From NCBI GenBank assembly GCA_017979445.1, contig CM030714.1, forward strand, positions 44,035,220 to 44,099,219: a stretch of 64,000 nucleotides of DNA, given 5' to 3'. The DNA comes from Akebia trifoliata. Its lineage: Eukaryota > Streptophyta > Magnoliopsida > Ranunculales > Lardizabalaceae. The notes beneath the pieces were generated by a model, which was not told the DNA's origin, made no database searches, and was given only the letters and a program-made list of their open reading frames with translations. This document shows, in pieces, positions 25,033 to 37,600 of this stretch. Each line of letters starts with the position of its first letter. The stretch's first letter is position 1. A program made the position numbers and the translations under genes.

Positions 25033-25435
25033 CATGGTTTTAAATCCTGTTTGAGTCATCTCAATATCTTTCATGAATGAGATGGATGGACAATACATCT
25101 CAATTGTGTGGAATCTCACTAGATAAACGAGATGACTTGGTCGAGATTTTGAAAATCTCATTCGAATAAGTAAAACTCCAACGAGTCAATTGGGATTTTT
25201 TGTATTTGAATTAAAATAATTAATTTTTTATCATTTAAATACATATTATTATCTAAAAAAAATATGATTAAACATCTTGTAATCAACCTTATTTTTTGTT
25301 TTTTTAATAATTATTTTCATATAATTATTTATGAGTCAGTGATTGTAAACTGAGTTAAAGGGATTATTTATCTATGATGACTCCATCTCGTCCCTGAACG
25401 TGATAGAAGATTACAAACCAAGATTTGAAAACATG
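25033..25435. mobile_element. MITE with GGTTTTAAA ends
   Basis: Left end CATGGTTTTAAATCCTG; right end, inverted, CATGTTTTCAAATCTTGG. The interior has GAGATG/CATCTC words like the relative at 10219-10446. It abuts the next MITE directly, so one likely inserted at the edge of the other. Confidence 0.5.
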
Positions 25436-25961
25436 TTGGGCCTGCAATCTGGGTGGGTTGGAGGGTCAACCCATGCTCAACCCAAGTTGTAAAACACTCA
25501 ACCAACGGGTAAGAGTCCATTAACCCAAGCTCAACTCGAGATTAAGCTTATAAAATCGAGTTAGCCCAAGTTAAGTAATTTTGGGTGGGTTGGGCTCATT
25601 GAGCAAATCTAATTTATTTTATATCTTAAAAAATAAGTAAAAAAAAAAAAATATTAGTAAATAAATTTGCACACAACCTCTAAATCTATTAATTTTTATA
25701 TTATAATTTTTTTCCTTAATTTTACAAATATATTTAGAAAGAGAAAATCAATATATATTTTTAAATAAATAAATAAAAATATTTATATGTAAATATATAG
25801 CATCAGGTTGGAGATGAGTCGAGTTGCTCAGAGCCTCAACCAGAATTCAATTCGGGTTGAGATTTTCTAGCCGAGGCTAAACTTATTTTCCATATAACCC
25901 AACCTAGGCTCGCCCATCAATCGGGCTGAGGCCGGGTTAGCCTGCCCAAGTTGCAGCCCTA
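25436..25961. mobile_element. hAT-like MITE with GGGCTGCAA ends, copy 1
   Basis: Left end TTGGGCCTGCAATCTGG; right end, inverted, TAGGGCTGCAACTTGGGC. The interior is rich in GGGTTGG and CAACCC words. Same family as 38585-39065, which has a target duplication; no duplication is visible here. Confidence 0.6.
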
Positions 25962-26139
25962 GCCTGCATACGGGGGCTTATATCCAAAAATTTTCGTCTA
26001 TACCGTGTGATCTAATTAGTCAAGAAAATATACGTCTACGTCTAGTCGTCTAGTGTCTAAGAAAACAAAGCTGAGTGAGAGAAATAGAGGAGAGACGTAA
26101 ACAGTGAAAGTTGAGATTTGAGAGAGACTCCAATACTCC

Positions 26140-29100
26140 ATGGAATTCAGATCTCGGGATTACAGTGCAGAGGAAGAAACTTATTCGCTCCCTCGCGTGC
26201 GTACGGACATACATCCTCTCCCACTGGTCCTTCCTCACACCAGGTCTCATCTCATCTCATCATCTTCTACATCTTCAGATTTGATTTTGGGATCACAACC
26301 TTAGAAAACGAAAGATCCACTTTTTTCCGTATATATTTCGTATCTGTAATTTATTTCACTCTGATAATTGATGGGAATTTAACAAATCAACAAAAAAAAA
26401 TATGAAAAATTATATTCAATCTATCATCAAAATAAAGGTGAAATATGAAGGTGGATTATAATCTAGCAGAAGACGAGAATGAGATCTTGAGAAACATAGA
26501 GGTAGCAGACTTAATCCATTTTGTGCTAATAGAGAATTAGCACCAAAGACGTTGTGGTTTTTCCCATATGGCCCCCTTAAATCTCCCCACATCAAATTAA
26601 CTTTTCAAGCCTTAATCCATTTTGAAAACAAGAAATTTTGCATTAAAATAGGAGATTTTATTTTATTCAGACTGTAAAGTCAAATAAATGCGGTTGTTCA
26701 ATCTGGGAGGACAAGATTTTTTTTTATAAGTATAAATTTATTAATGCACGAGCAAAATACAAAGAGAAATTATAAGGCGGCCGAGATGACCAACCCAAAT
26801 AAAAGCCCCTAAGAAGCAAATAAAGTTTTCAGCGGAAGACAGAAGTCTTCAAAGAAGACTCCTTTAAAATCTGGACATAACTTTTTTCTTTGGTTATCGT
26901 GGGTATCCCACACTTCAGGTGAGACTAATCCCATGGTCACATGCACTGCCCCCTTCGGAAAGTTCTACGTGCAACTGGTTGAGTTGAGGGTCAACCGGAC
27001 TTGGAGGGTTGCCCCAAGGAGCTTATCAAGGCTCGGCTTGCTACTAGGCCAACCCCTTGGTGTTAAAATCTGGACATAACTTACAAAAAAAAAAATAACA
27101 GCCCCAAAATGTTTAAAGTAATCTCCTGAAAATTTGAAACTACCCCTTTAAAGAACCTCCCATTTTCCTCTCTAACCATAATCCCCAACAAATGGCAAAA
27201 GGAAGAAATCTCCACAAAATGTTCATTCTCCCTGAGAACAGGAAAAGATTCAAATTCTGAAAAAGAGATGACGTAGTATTGGGCAGAACCCAGGGAATCC
27301 TGAAAAGGCCAACAAAATGACTCCATATGGCGGAAAATAACCCACGATGTAATAAAATGTGATCAACGGTCTCGCCATTGAAATAGCAAAGGACATAAAA
27401 ATTAGGCGTCACAAAACCTTAATTAAGAGATCAGGGGAAGGTAATTTTTTCAAAGTAGCTAACCAAATGAAAAATTGAACCTTAGAAAGTGCTTTTGAAC
27501 AGGGATCCCATAAAAACTTCTTTCGAGGAATGGGCTAGACCCGGTCATTTCTCAAGAACAATAGCTAAGGGCCCCAACTGAAGGAAAGAGATTGACTGGC
27601 GATGAGTTAATTAATTAATTAATTACTTATAGAAGATGGATTTCTAGACATTAAGACATATGTTCAAATATGTGGATTTAGGTTTGGGTTTGTCCTTAAA
27701 TTAATTAATTACTTAATATTTATGCTAGTGAGGAGTTTATTGATATTTTTATTATAGGTTGATGTTGTGGATGATGGGAAGAATGATTTCGACGACCCTT
27801 TGAGAGCACCAACTGCAAATGCAGAAAGTTTGATTGTGGATGTACAAGAGCTTCATGGTATTTCAACAAGGGACGGGTTCCTCAATGATGATGATCTTCG
27901 ATTGTCAACGAAAGAATGGGCTTCTTTCAAGAGATCTTTAATGCAAAAGTTTTCAATCTCAAAGATGGTCTCCATTTCATCAGTAAGCTTTGCCTTATTT
28001 GTTAAATTTTTTTTAGACATGCCAAGTGTATCTAAACTTTTAAAAAATATCTTTAACTTTGGGTGATAGTTAATGGAAATTTGAAAACCCATATTCAATG
28101 TCTTGGAGTTTTGCAGATAATGTTTGTCAAATAAAATTTGAATTCTTTTTAAGTTTATTGGTTCAAAGTTTAAGAAATTGGGTTATTTAAGAAACCGAGG
28201 GGGGTGTTTTGGTCATTTGTAAACTGAAAGCTTTCATACGATAATTGTTACTGTGGCAAAGCAACAATTATTATCTGGTTCTTTCTCTTGCAGTTGCATT
28301 GTGTATGAAAGTGGTCTTCTTTATATTGTGGTTGTTGTTTAACATTATACGTAGTTACAGCAGTATTAAAATAACAGGCAAGATGGCTATTATGGGCTTC
28401 TTCTTCTTTTTGTTTCAAATGATTTTTGATTTCTTGTGATTCCTATTATTAACAATGAAATGAGTTAAACTTAAGAACAAAATATTAAAACAATGAACTT
28501 CAGTATATATTTTGTGTACCCATAAAAATAAAGGAAAAGAACTCCATTATAATGATTAACTGCTGTTATAACTTATAACCATTATGATGGCTAATTCTAG
28601 TTTGTAGGTACCCTTATGTCTGTTATTTTATGTTTTTTATTGATGAAGATTATCTGAAATTTCTCCTGGCGTTGTAATATGACCACACATATTTTGTATC
28701 TCCTAGCACATGAAATGCCATTTCAGATATTTTAGTCAATCAAAATTTTGCTTGCAATATGAAAAAAACACATTGGCAATATCACATCCTCTCTAAAATC
28801 ACTGTTTCTTTTCTTTACCCCCCATATAAAGGGTAATATATTTATTATAGTATAGACCCTTCGATTTTTCTGCTGATGTTGAAACCTGTTTGCTCTTACA
28901 GATGTCCGATGTAATTGTAAAAAGTGGCAAGGGTATGGCGTCCCTATCTTGTTGGTTATCTGCAAGTGATTTTGAACGTTGGAAATCATTACTTCATTTG
29001 ATTCTGGTTGCTGACTCCAAAAGATGTTGGTGAGACACGTGTGATAATTTCTTACTTAAGTTATTTGATGAGGAACCTTGCAGCATATGAGAAATCATCA

Positions 29101-31551
29101 GCAAGCTCGCATCTCGAGGAACTGGATGATCCTCAAAAATTTGCTGAGGAGGATGTCAAAGTTATTACACAACAGGAGTATGTTTCACGATTACGTGAAC
29201 TTAAAGACGAAATAGGTCGTGCTTGGCAGGTCGATGATCGTGTAACATCATTGAAGTTATCCATCAAGGTGAGACCTTGAATTCAATTTTAGACGTTTGT
29301 GAAATAGATTTCCATGTTTACATTTATCTTTAAATTGAAATGCAAATAGATGGACTTCAGTTCAAGGTTGAATAGTCACTGGGTGAGCTATTGATCTTCA
29401 TTCAAGCTGGAGGATTAACTTGATAAACTCTTAATTCAATTTTGTGTACAAATTAATAGGAATAAAGACATTATAATAAAAAATAGTTCGTACCATATTT
29501 TCATAGAAATGAGGTCTATCTTTTGTGAGAAGAGTAGGGGCTGTATCTTGATTTGAGTTATGGCTTACATTCCTTTGAAATTTATTCTTTTGTCATGCAG
29601 GTTGCTAGACTTCTGATGGATACATCTGTTTCACAATTTTATCCTACACTTTTTGTTTTAGTTACGGAAGTAATGGATATGCTAGGAGATATGGTATGGG
29701 AGCGCATCAAAAGAAAGGCTGAATACTCTGACGATGGAACCTTGATCTGCTCATTGCCAGGTGCATACACATCATTTTGTGTGCACACAGACACACACAC
29801 GCACACAAAAAAGGACATAAGAAAGAAGAAAATGCACATTCATGCAGCATCTCATTTTCCAAGAATTTACTTGTATCTAGAAATTATTCCCACTCTCTTT
29901 GTTTTTTTTTTTTGGGCTACTAGTACATGTGTTACAAATATTATTATTTATGCATGAGTAGATTTTTTTAGAAGTACTTTAAAAAATTATTTTAAATATA
30001 TAATCTAATTTTATATCATTACACTTTTTTGTAATTTAAAATATTAAGTAAATTTTGAAGATAGCAAAATAAAAGGATATTTTTATAATTTTAGAAAGCT
30101 AATTGATGTGGTTATAAGGTGTGGCGTTGTAAGTGCCTTTTAATTTTTTGTGCCTGTAAGTTTCTACATATGAGGCCTAAGCTTGTGACAATTAGATATG
30201 GATACAATTTACCAAGTCTCTAATGTATTCTTTATGCACATGGTTGTAGATTCCATTTATGACATTGCCTTGATTGAGAAACAACTCGCTAACTTTATGG
30301 TTGAATCTTAGTGATAATATTTGCAACATGAATATAATATTTTCCTTTAATCTTATTTAAAAAGTGTGTATTGTAACTGTTGGTAAAGAAAGCAAAGCCT
30401 TCAAAATCGTCTTAAACTTTTTTTTTTCCTGCACAAATTCAGCTTTAAAAATTATGTCGATATTGTACTATTTGGAAACTCGAGATATCTAACTAAATCT
30501 TTATCAATTATTCTGCAGAGAACTTTGAAAGCAGTGATGTCTGCTCTGATGCCAAAGAAACCTGTAATAATTGGTTCTGCAAAATTGGTTCAATCCGTGA
30601 GCTTCTTCCTCGCATGTGATGTTCTTATGCTGATATTATTTTTGTTTGTTTCTTTTTCATTGCAGTTATTTTTTAACACTTGTTCATGCTTTGTTTCATA
30701 GCGATATTTCTAGACTTTTTTCAGTTAATACTTTTAGTTTTATCTATAACCATCTCTTTAACCAATGGAAACCATGATTTTTGCTAGAGTTGAATGGAGG
30801 ATCATGTTTTGTTCATCCGACCACAAAAGTTTGGGATAATGCTATTTCTTTTTTTAAGTAAACGCTTATATTATGCAAAAGCAGAACTATAAGTAGCTTC
30901 ATGAAAAATAGAAGGCAAGAGTGTCAAAATGTGGTTTGTTTGTTTCCACTCAATTAGGACTCAAAGTGCTGCTCATTATTACTTGACTTCGGTTTTGCTC
31001 AGAGGCTACCTCTAATGAGCCTAGAAACTTCTCAGTTATGCTGTTATATAAGTCTGGACTCTATGATGTCTGACTTCTATTGTGTCAATCAAAAAAAGAA
31101 AATACACCAGGCCTGAATCTAGATTCTAGAATTCTATTCTGATTTTTTGTTTGTATTTTATGCTCTTTCATTTATTCAGAGTTTCGTCTATTTATTTTCA
31201 AATGCCCCTAGTGTGATGACTTTTAGCCACTTTTTTTCCTCGGGTAGAAGTTCTATGATTTCAATTTCGTACTACAATCATTTGGGTAGTGCTTTCTGGA
31301 GATTGACTGTTGAATTTGTGAAGAATTGAAGGGTATCAACATGACAACACGTTAAATGGAGTTTCATATTTTGTATCAGTGACAGAGATTTTGGGAAATA
31401 ATAAGTAGAATCCCTGCTACTCGTATCTGGTTCCACGTCTTTGTTTGAATCTGGGCTACTTTGACTTTCTTGCTGGCAAACTATCATTTGGTTTTTTACT
31501 GTTCCATGTACAGAAAAGTAAGCTCTTAGTATGGAGATGTTTTACTACCTA

Positions 31552-31602
<51 letters not shown>

Positions 31603-34563
31603 AAAAAGAAAAAAAAGAAAGAAAGAAAGAAACAGGAAAGGAGAAAATGCACGTACATTTGGACCTATGTAACAATGGCAGGGCAGCATTTCCCAACAAT
31701 TTACTTGCTTCTACAAATTATTCTCGCTCTCTCTCTCTCTTTTTTTGGGCTACTAGTAGGTGGTATGTGCCAACACACATGTATTAAAAAAATTACGATT
31801 TATGCATTTTTATAGTTACTTTAAAAAAATATTTTAGATATATAATCTAATTTATATCATTACACTTTTTTTTTCTGTAATTTAAAACATTAGGTAAAGT
31901 GATTTTGAAGATAACACAATAAAATGATACTTTTCTAATTTAAGAAAACTAATTTACGTGGTTATAAGTTGTGGGGTTGTAAAGGCCTTTGTGTAATTTA
32001 AATATTAACTGAGGTGTTATTAAAGATAACGAAATAAAATTTAATTTTTGTAATTTAAAAAACTAACTCACATGGTTACAAGGATTGTGGGTTTGTAATT
32101 TTATTGGTGTTTGACGGAAATGACAATGCTAATAGTGAACTAAATGTGCAAGGGCATTTTTTGGTCTTCCAAATTTTGATGTCAAACGCACTTACTCTGC
32201 CTTCTTTAATTATAATAGTAAAGAAATGTAGACCTGCTTATTTAAATACATTATTTATATGTTATCTATAGCCAATAAGGAGTAGTTACAGGGTAAGGGA
32301 GCTCCCCAACAATGCCCTTAAACTAATTTTGATTATAGATTAAATATGGGTAGATGACTATTTTTCACGCTGTTGTAACAAATAGTACTATTCAATGCAA
32401 TTTTCAATATCCCATTCTCTTCATAAATATTAATTACAAACACAACTTTTTTTTTTTGATAGGAATAGGACTAGTGGTTAGCAAATGAAGTTGGGTTCAG
32501 GGGTGTTTGAACCTAGACGAACACAACATTTTAGGGACATCAAAAAGACATTATAAGATATATCCAGGGTGCATCGAACTTTATGAACGTTAAGAATGTC
32601 AGTTTTGATTGATAGTCTAAATGAACTTGAGCAATACACTTAACAAAAATCAAATGTAGAAGCTATTTTATTATTAGGGGCATCGCATGCATTGCACTTT
32701 CACTGCCCCCTAGTGATGCATACCTAGGGTATACGAATTGGACTTGATACGTGGGGTTCGTGATTTTTTTGCTTTTTTTTGGGATCAGTGATTTTCTTTC
32801 AACAAAACTCAACACAAAAATTTCATTTTCATAACATTCTTAGTAGGTTTGAGATACTAATCCTAAGCATATCCAATTCAATATGATTAAGCTTCTACTT
32901 AAATAAACCTAACTAAACTTCTTCAAACAGCTCCTAATACTATTAAAAAAATTGTAAGTTCTTTCTTCCAATGGGACTGAATGTGCAACCTTCCTAATAT
33001 GAGCCTCAGAATATTTAACAGCAATGTTTTCAGACAAATGGAGTAGACTTTGTGGGGATCAAGGATTCTACATTTTGTACCAGTTTAGGACACCACCATT
33101 TGCCATGTAATTATATAGATTTGAAGATAGTCTCTTAGGGACCTTGGTCTCTTCCTTCCTAATTGGTTTGGACTTTACCTCTGTTTTTCTGATAAGTGAC
33201 TTCTTCTTTAGGCAGCAAATTGACATTTAATTCCTTGGTTCTAATGTGGCTTTTGTTAATTCCCATCCTACTTCAGTTACTTGGAGCTGGCAATATTGCG
33301 TTGCTTGCAGTTCCTGGATGACAGACCTTGGGAAAGTCTCCAACGATTGGTTATGATGATGAGAGGGTTAGCAGATCCACTAGCATCTTCCTATTGTCGT
33401 ATGTATATGGCTCGTTGTGCTCAGAAGTTGCTTCCATGTGATAGAGGTACAAATTCTAATACACACACAGAACAGACTCACATTTTATGCCCTTGTTATT
33501 ATGGTGTGTGGGGAATCACGTCTTCAAGGTTGGTAACTTCATGATATTTCTTCTATTTTTTCTTGATCACTTTGAAAACCATGAAGCATCTTGTGAAGGC
33601 CTTGTGCCCTATTCATTGTGCGTTTGCTCCAATACCACATGGACCTAGATGTGCGACCTTGCCTATTGGATAGAAGGTCGTACCTAAAAAATCCATACCT
33701 TTCTTTACTTTAATTTTATCTGTTTTTTTTTTTCATTTTACTGGGCTTGTTTTCAGTGGTTTCCTTTTTTTAACCTTGAAAGTTTAAAGGTGAGAATTTT
33801 TAGGCTTTGGGTTTCCCTTTGGGCCTATGTAACGAGAAGATGACACTTTCCCATTCCCATATGACATGTATCGACATATGGACATGTCCTCTCACACGTC
33901 CTAACATGGAAAATTGTGTTACCATGCATTTTAATGATCTTCTATAAAAATACCAATAAAAAAAACAATGATCTTCTATAAAAATGGCTTTTGAAAGAGG
34001 TCTAGGGTAATTCATCCTCCCTACTAGTTCATTTAGTTACTAAACTTAGCCATGGTTTAATATTAGACATATGGTTTTATTAAATTTTGGTGTGTAAAAA
34101 TGTTTTCTTTAGCTTGTCATATATTTATTTCCTTATTTGTATTAGAAAAAATTGACTCAAATAAAGCTAAAATAATGTCTTTTGGTTTTCTTAGGGGTGC
34201 CAGTTAGGTAAGTGTCGGACACCAACACCATACCTTTTTTTTACTTTGTTGTTTGCAAACTTTTTAACTCATATACTGCAATTGATAAACAACGTTAGTT
34301 TTTATATAAAGAAATGGCTCAGCTTTTACCTGGTGATTTGAAGTAATAAATAGGCTTGTCCTTGATAAAATAGAATTTTCTATTACTTTATTATTAATTT
34401 ACATCATTTCGTAGTTTAGAAGCCGGGTTATATTTGATTTCTAAGGTCGTTGAATTTGCTCACCCATGCATATAAGCAACAAAAAGAGTCGCTCATGAAT
34501 TTTTTGGGCACCATATTGCTATTAAAAGTTTACTAGTGGACCGTATTATTTTTTATTTATTTA

Positions 34564-34604
<41 letters not shown>

Positions 34605-37600
34605 AACATAACTTGTGTTGTCAATCTCATATACATTGGGAAAAGGCTTATGACCTTGTGCTTTTAAGAAAAATGCAACTTGGAACTCCTCCCATTCACG
34701 TTGTTGAACTTCCAAATCAGTGGTCAGTGGCTGATAGAGCAACAATTCTTCCTACATACCTTTCAGATTATTGTAATGTTCATTCAGGAGTTTTGTCACC
34801 CTGTTTGGTGGTGAACATATGTTCAAACAACTCAAACACCCTAGTCACATTACTCTCTTGGGAGTACATCTTTGCAAGAGAGCTCCAAATCTTCTTTGTA
34901 GTATCAAGGAGTTGGACATTGGAAGCCACAAATGGTTCCATACTTAACCAAAGTTAGGTCATAGCCAATGAATTTTCACTCTACCAATCTTCGTAAATCT
35001 TGGAATCCTCAGAAGGAGGATCTTGAACAAGTTACTTTGTTTTCTTCTTGGCTCGCAAGAACACCTTTGTAACATGGGACCAAGAGTGATAATTATTTCC
35101 GTTCAACCGTACCGAGGTAATTTGCTTGGTCGAATCATCACTTGGAGAATTATGCTCATTCATGAGAATAACTACGAAGAGGAGCAAATACAAAACAAGG
35201 GAGGCAAGAACTGGTGTAAAAAAAAACACAATAAAACCTTCTAAAAGGTCTGAAAATAGCACCATGGAGCCTCAAAATGCAATCGCAACTAACGACAAGT
35301 ACATGACCACGCCCTAGATACGCATTTAGGGTTTATCTTGCACCACTACAACGAACCGAAGTTCGTTTCACCACAAAACTTCGGAAAAAAGTTCAATTGG
35401 TAAAAAAAATGGAGAGAAGGAAGAAAACTCTGCTTTGATACCTAGTAAAAAACAAAAGTAGCCTAAAGCAAAAAAGAGGAGAAGAGGAGAGAGAGCCGAA
35501 CACACTAAAAATAGTAGGGTTTGGCTTCTCCTCTATTATATTAATAAACTAATAATTGTATGGGTCCCGCCCCACTACATAAAAGACCCCCAAAGGTGCT
35601 ATCGCAAATAGTAAAGGCCCATAGGGCTGCTGTCGCACAAGCATAAAAACAATCCTAGGGGCTGTCGTACATGTAGAAAAAACATAAGCTCTTAACACTC
35701 ATAATGGTGATTTTATTTAAATATGTGTTGCACATATTCAAATATAAAAGGCTCCCTTCTTTGGGAGCTCCTGCTCTGGTTTTGGGGTGCTTTTGTTTGC
35801 CACCTTCATAGTCAATCTAATTTATTTTCATTCTTACCTAATTCGCTTACATTCTTTCTGATGGACGCCCATTTTGTTATTGTCATTCTGTAACTCTTGA
35901 TGGACAATTTTCTAACAGGATATCTCATTACTTGCTTTAATGACATCAAATTTATATTGACGGGTATTATTTCGGGAGAAGCAAACATGTATAGAAACTC
36001 CTTGGAAGATAGAAAGTTGCTTATGAGCTTGTTGGAACCTACTGTTGAGTGGATTATGAAATGTGTACTTAAGGACGCATGTCAGGTTAGTAATAGAAAA
36101 CACGCAGGAGTTCTATTTCTCATTTTGCTCCATTGATTTACTCTGTTATATTACTTGTTAGATACATTACTTTGATTCTGATTTTCCTTTGCGTATGACT
36201 TGCTCTTCCTATTGAACTGATATGTCCAAATTTCTTCTCTTCTTTTCTTTTCTTGTTTTTTTAAAGCTTTAAAACTTCTGTTTTTTCCTTCTGCAAATTG
36301 GCTGACGTGGTACACCATTGTTAACTGCTACATCAGTACTTGTGAAATCTCGATGCGATTATCTCTCATTTGAAGCTTGGAGCATTAGTGCTTCAAGCAG
36401 GAAAATGAGCATCAAATATTCTGTATAAAGTAATACAAAAATTCAAGTGTCCAGTTAGAGAGAAGAATTATACTCATTGTAGGATTAGAATGAGTGCAAA
36501 GCAAAAGTTGCACCTTAGGTGTCTTTCTTTATGTTGGCGGCATTGAGTAAACTTTCTACGATTGATTTCCATAGGCGGAAGGATTTTTTCTTGGCCGACT
36601 ATTATTGTTTGTGTAAGGCAAGCGAGGAATCTGTGGGTCATCTTCTTATTCATTGCGAGATGGCATTCAAGATCTGGTCTCATTTTCTATCCCTTTTTAA
36701 AGTCTCCTAGTGTCGACCCCGTTCCATCACTTCCTTTTTATTTGGTTGGAAGCCCCCTTCTCTTTTCTTTGGCAGGAGGAAGATTCTTTGGAAGTTCACA
36801 CCCTTTGCGGTATGTTCGGGCATTTGGAAATAAAGAAATGGGCGCACCTTCGACTAAAAAGGAAAGTTTTTTGCCTGAGCTGATTAGTAGCATTACTGGT
36901 GTAAGCAATTCAAGGAATTTTGAGGGTTGTTTTTTGAAGACTTTTTGTTTGTTGAGTGTATATTTTCCTCTGCTCTTGGGTGTGTCATACCCTAGTCAAG
37001 CCCCATGACCCTCTTATATTCATTGTTCTCCCCTTCTCCAATGGATCGACTTTTTGGAGTAGTTGGTTGGTTAACATGGTATCGGAGCGCTAGGCTCGTA
37101 CAGGTCACGGGTTCAAATCTTTCCATCCTTATGGGTGAGGGGGAATGTTGAGTGTATATTTACCTCCACTCTCGGTTGTGTCATACCCAATTCATGCCCC
37201 GTGACCCTCTTATATTCATTGTTCTCCCCTTCTCCAACAGATTGGCCTTTTGGAGTAGTTGGTTGGTTAACACTGTTTAGGTGGGAGTTAGTGAGTGAAG
37301 AGAGAAGTTAGCTTGTATCTTTTCTTGAGGACTACTTGTCCTCTTTTCAATAAAACTTTATGTATCAAAAAAAAAAAAAAAAAACGTTGCACATTAGAAA
37401 TTTACTATTTCTAAGAGGGTGAACTTGTAAGATGCAAAGCATAAACTTATTTTGATTTAAATTGTACTGAAGATTCTTTATGTTTGTAGATTTCCATGTA
37501 TCTGGCTGACGTGTTTCACTTTTTTTCTGCATGCGTGCGTCAAGCAGGAAAATGAGCATAAAATAGTCTGTATAAAATAATGCAGAAAATCACGAGTCAT

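Larger units (their letters stand above)
24136..26139. other. intergenic between pectate lyase and VPS35L
   Basis: No coding sequence recognised. It holds a tRNA-like repeat piece near 24488-24550 and two abutting MITEs (25033-25435 and 25436-25961). The second ends only about 180 bases upstream of the VPS35L ATG, so the promoter of that gene is partly transposon-derived or very short. Confidence 0.6.

Noticed and set aside
31531..31815. 94-codon frame with a Thr-His run
   Set aside because: It is the translation of a CA microsatellite and A-rich tract.
37077..37130. tRNA gene
   Set aside because: It has a primer-site sequence and a B-box-like word, but no cloverleaf; it is bounded by two LTRs, so it is the internal part of a TRIM.
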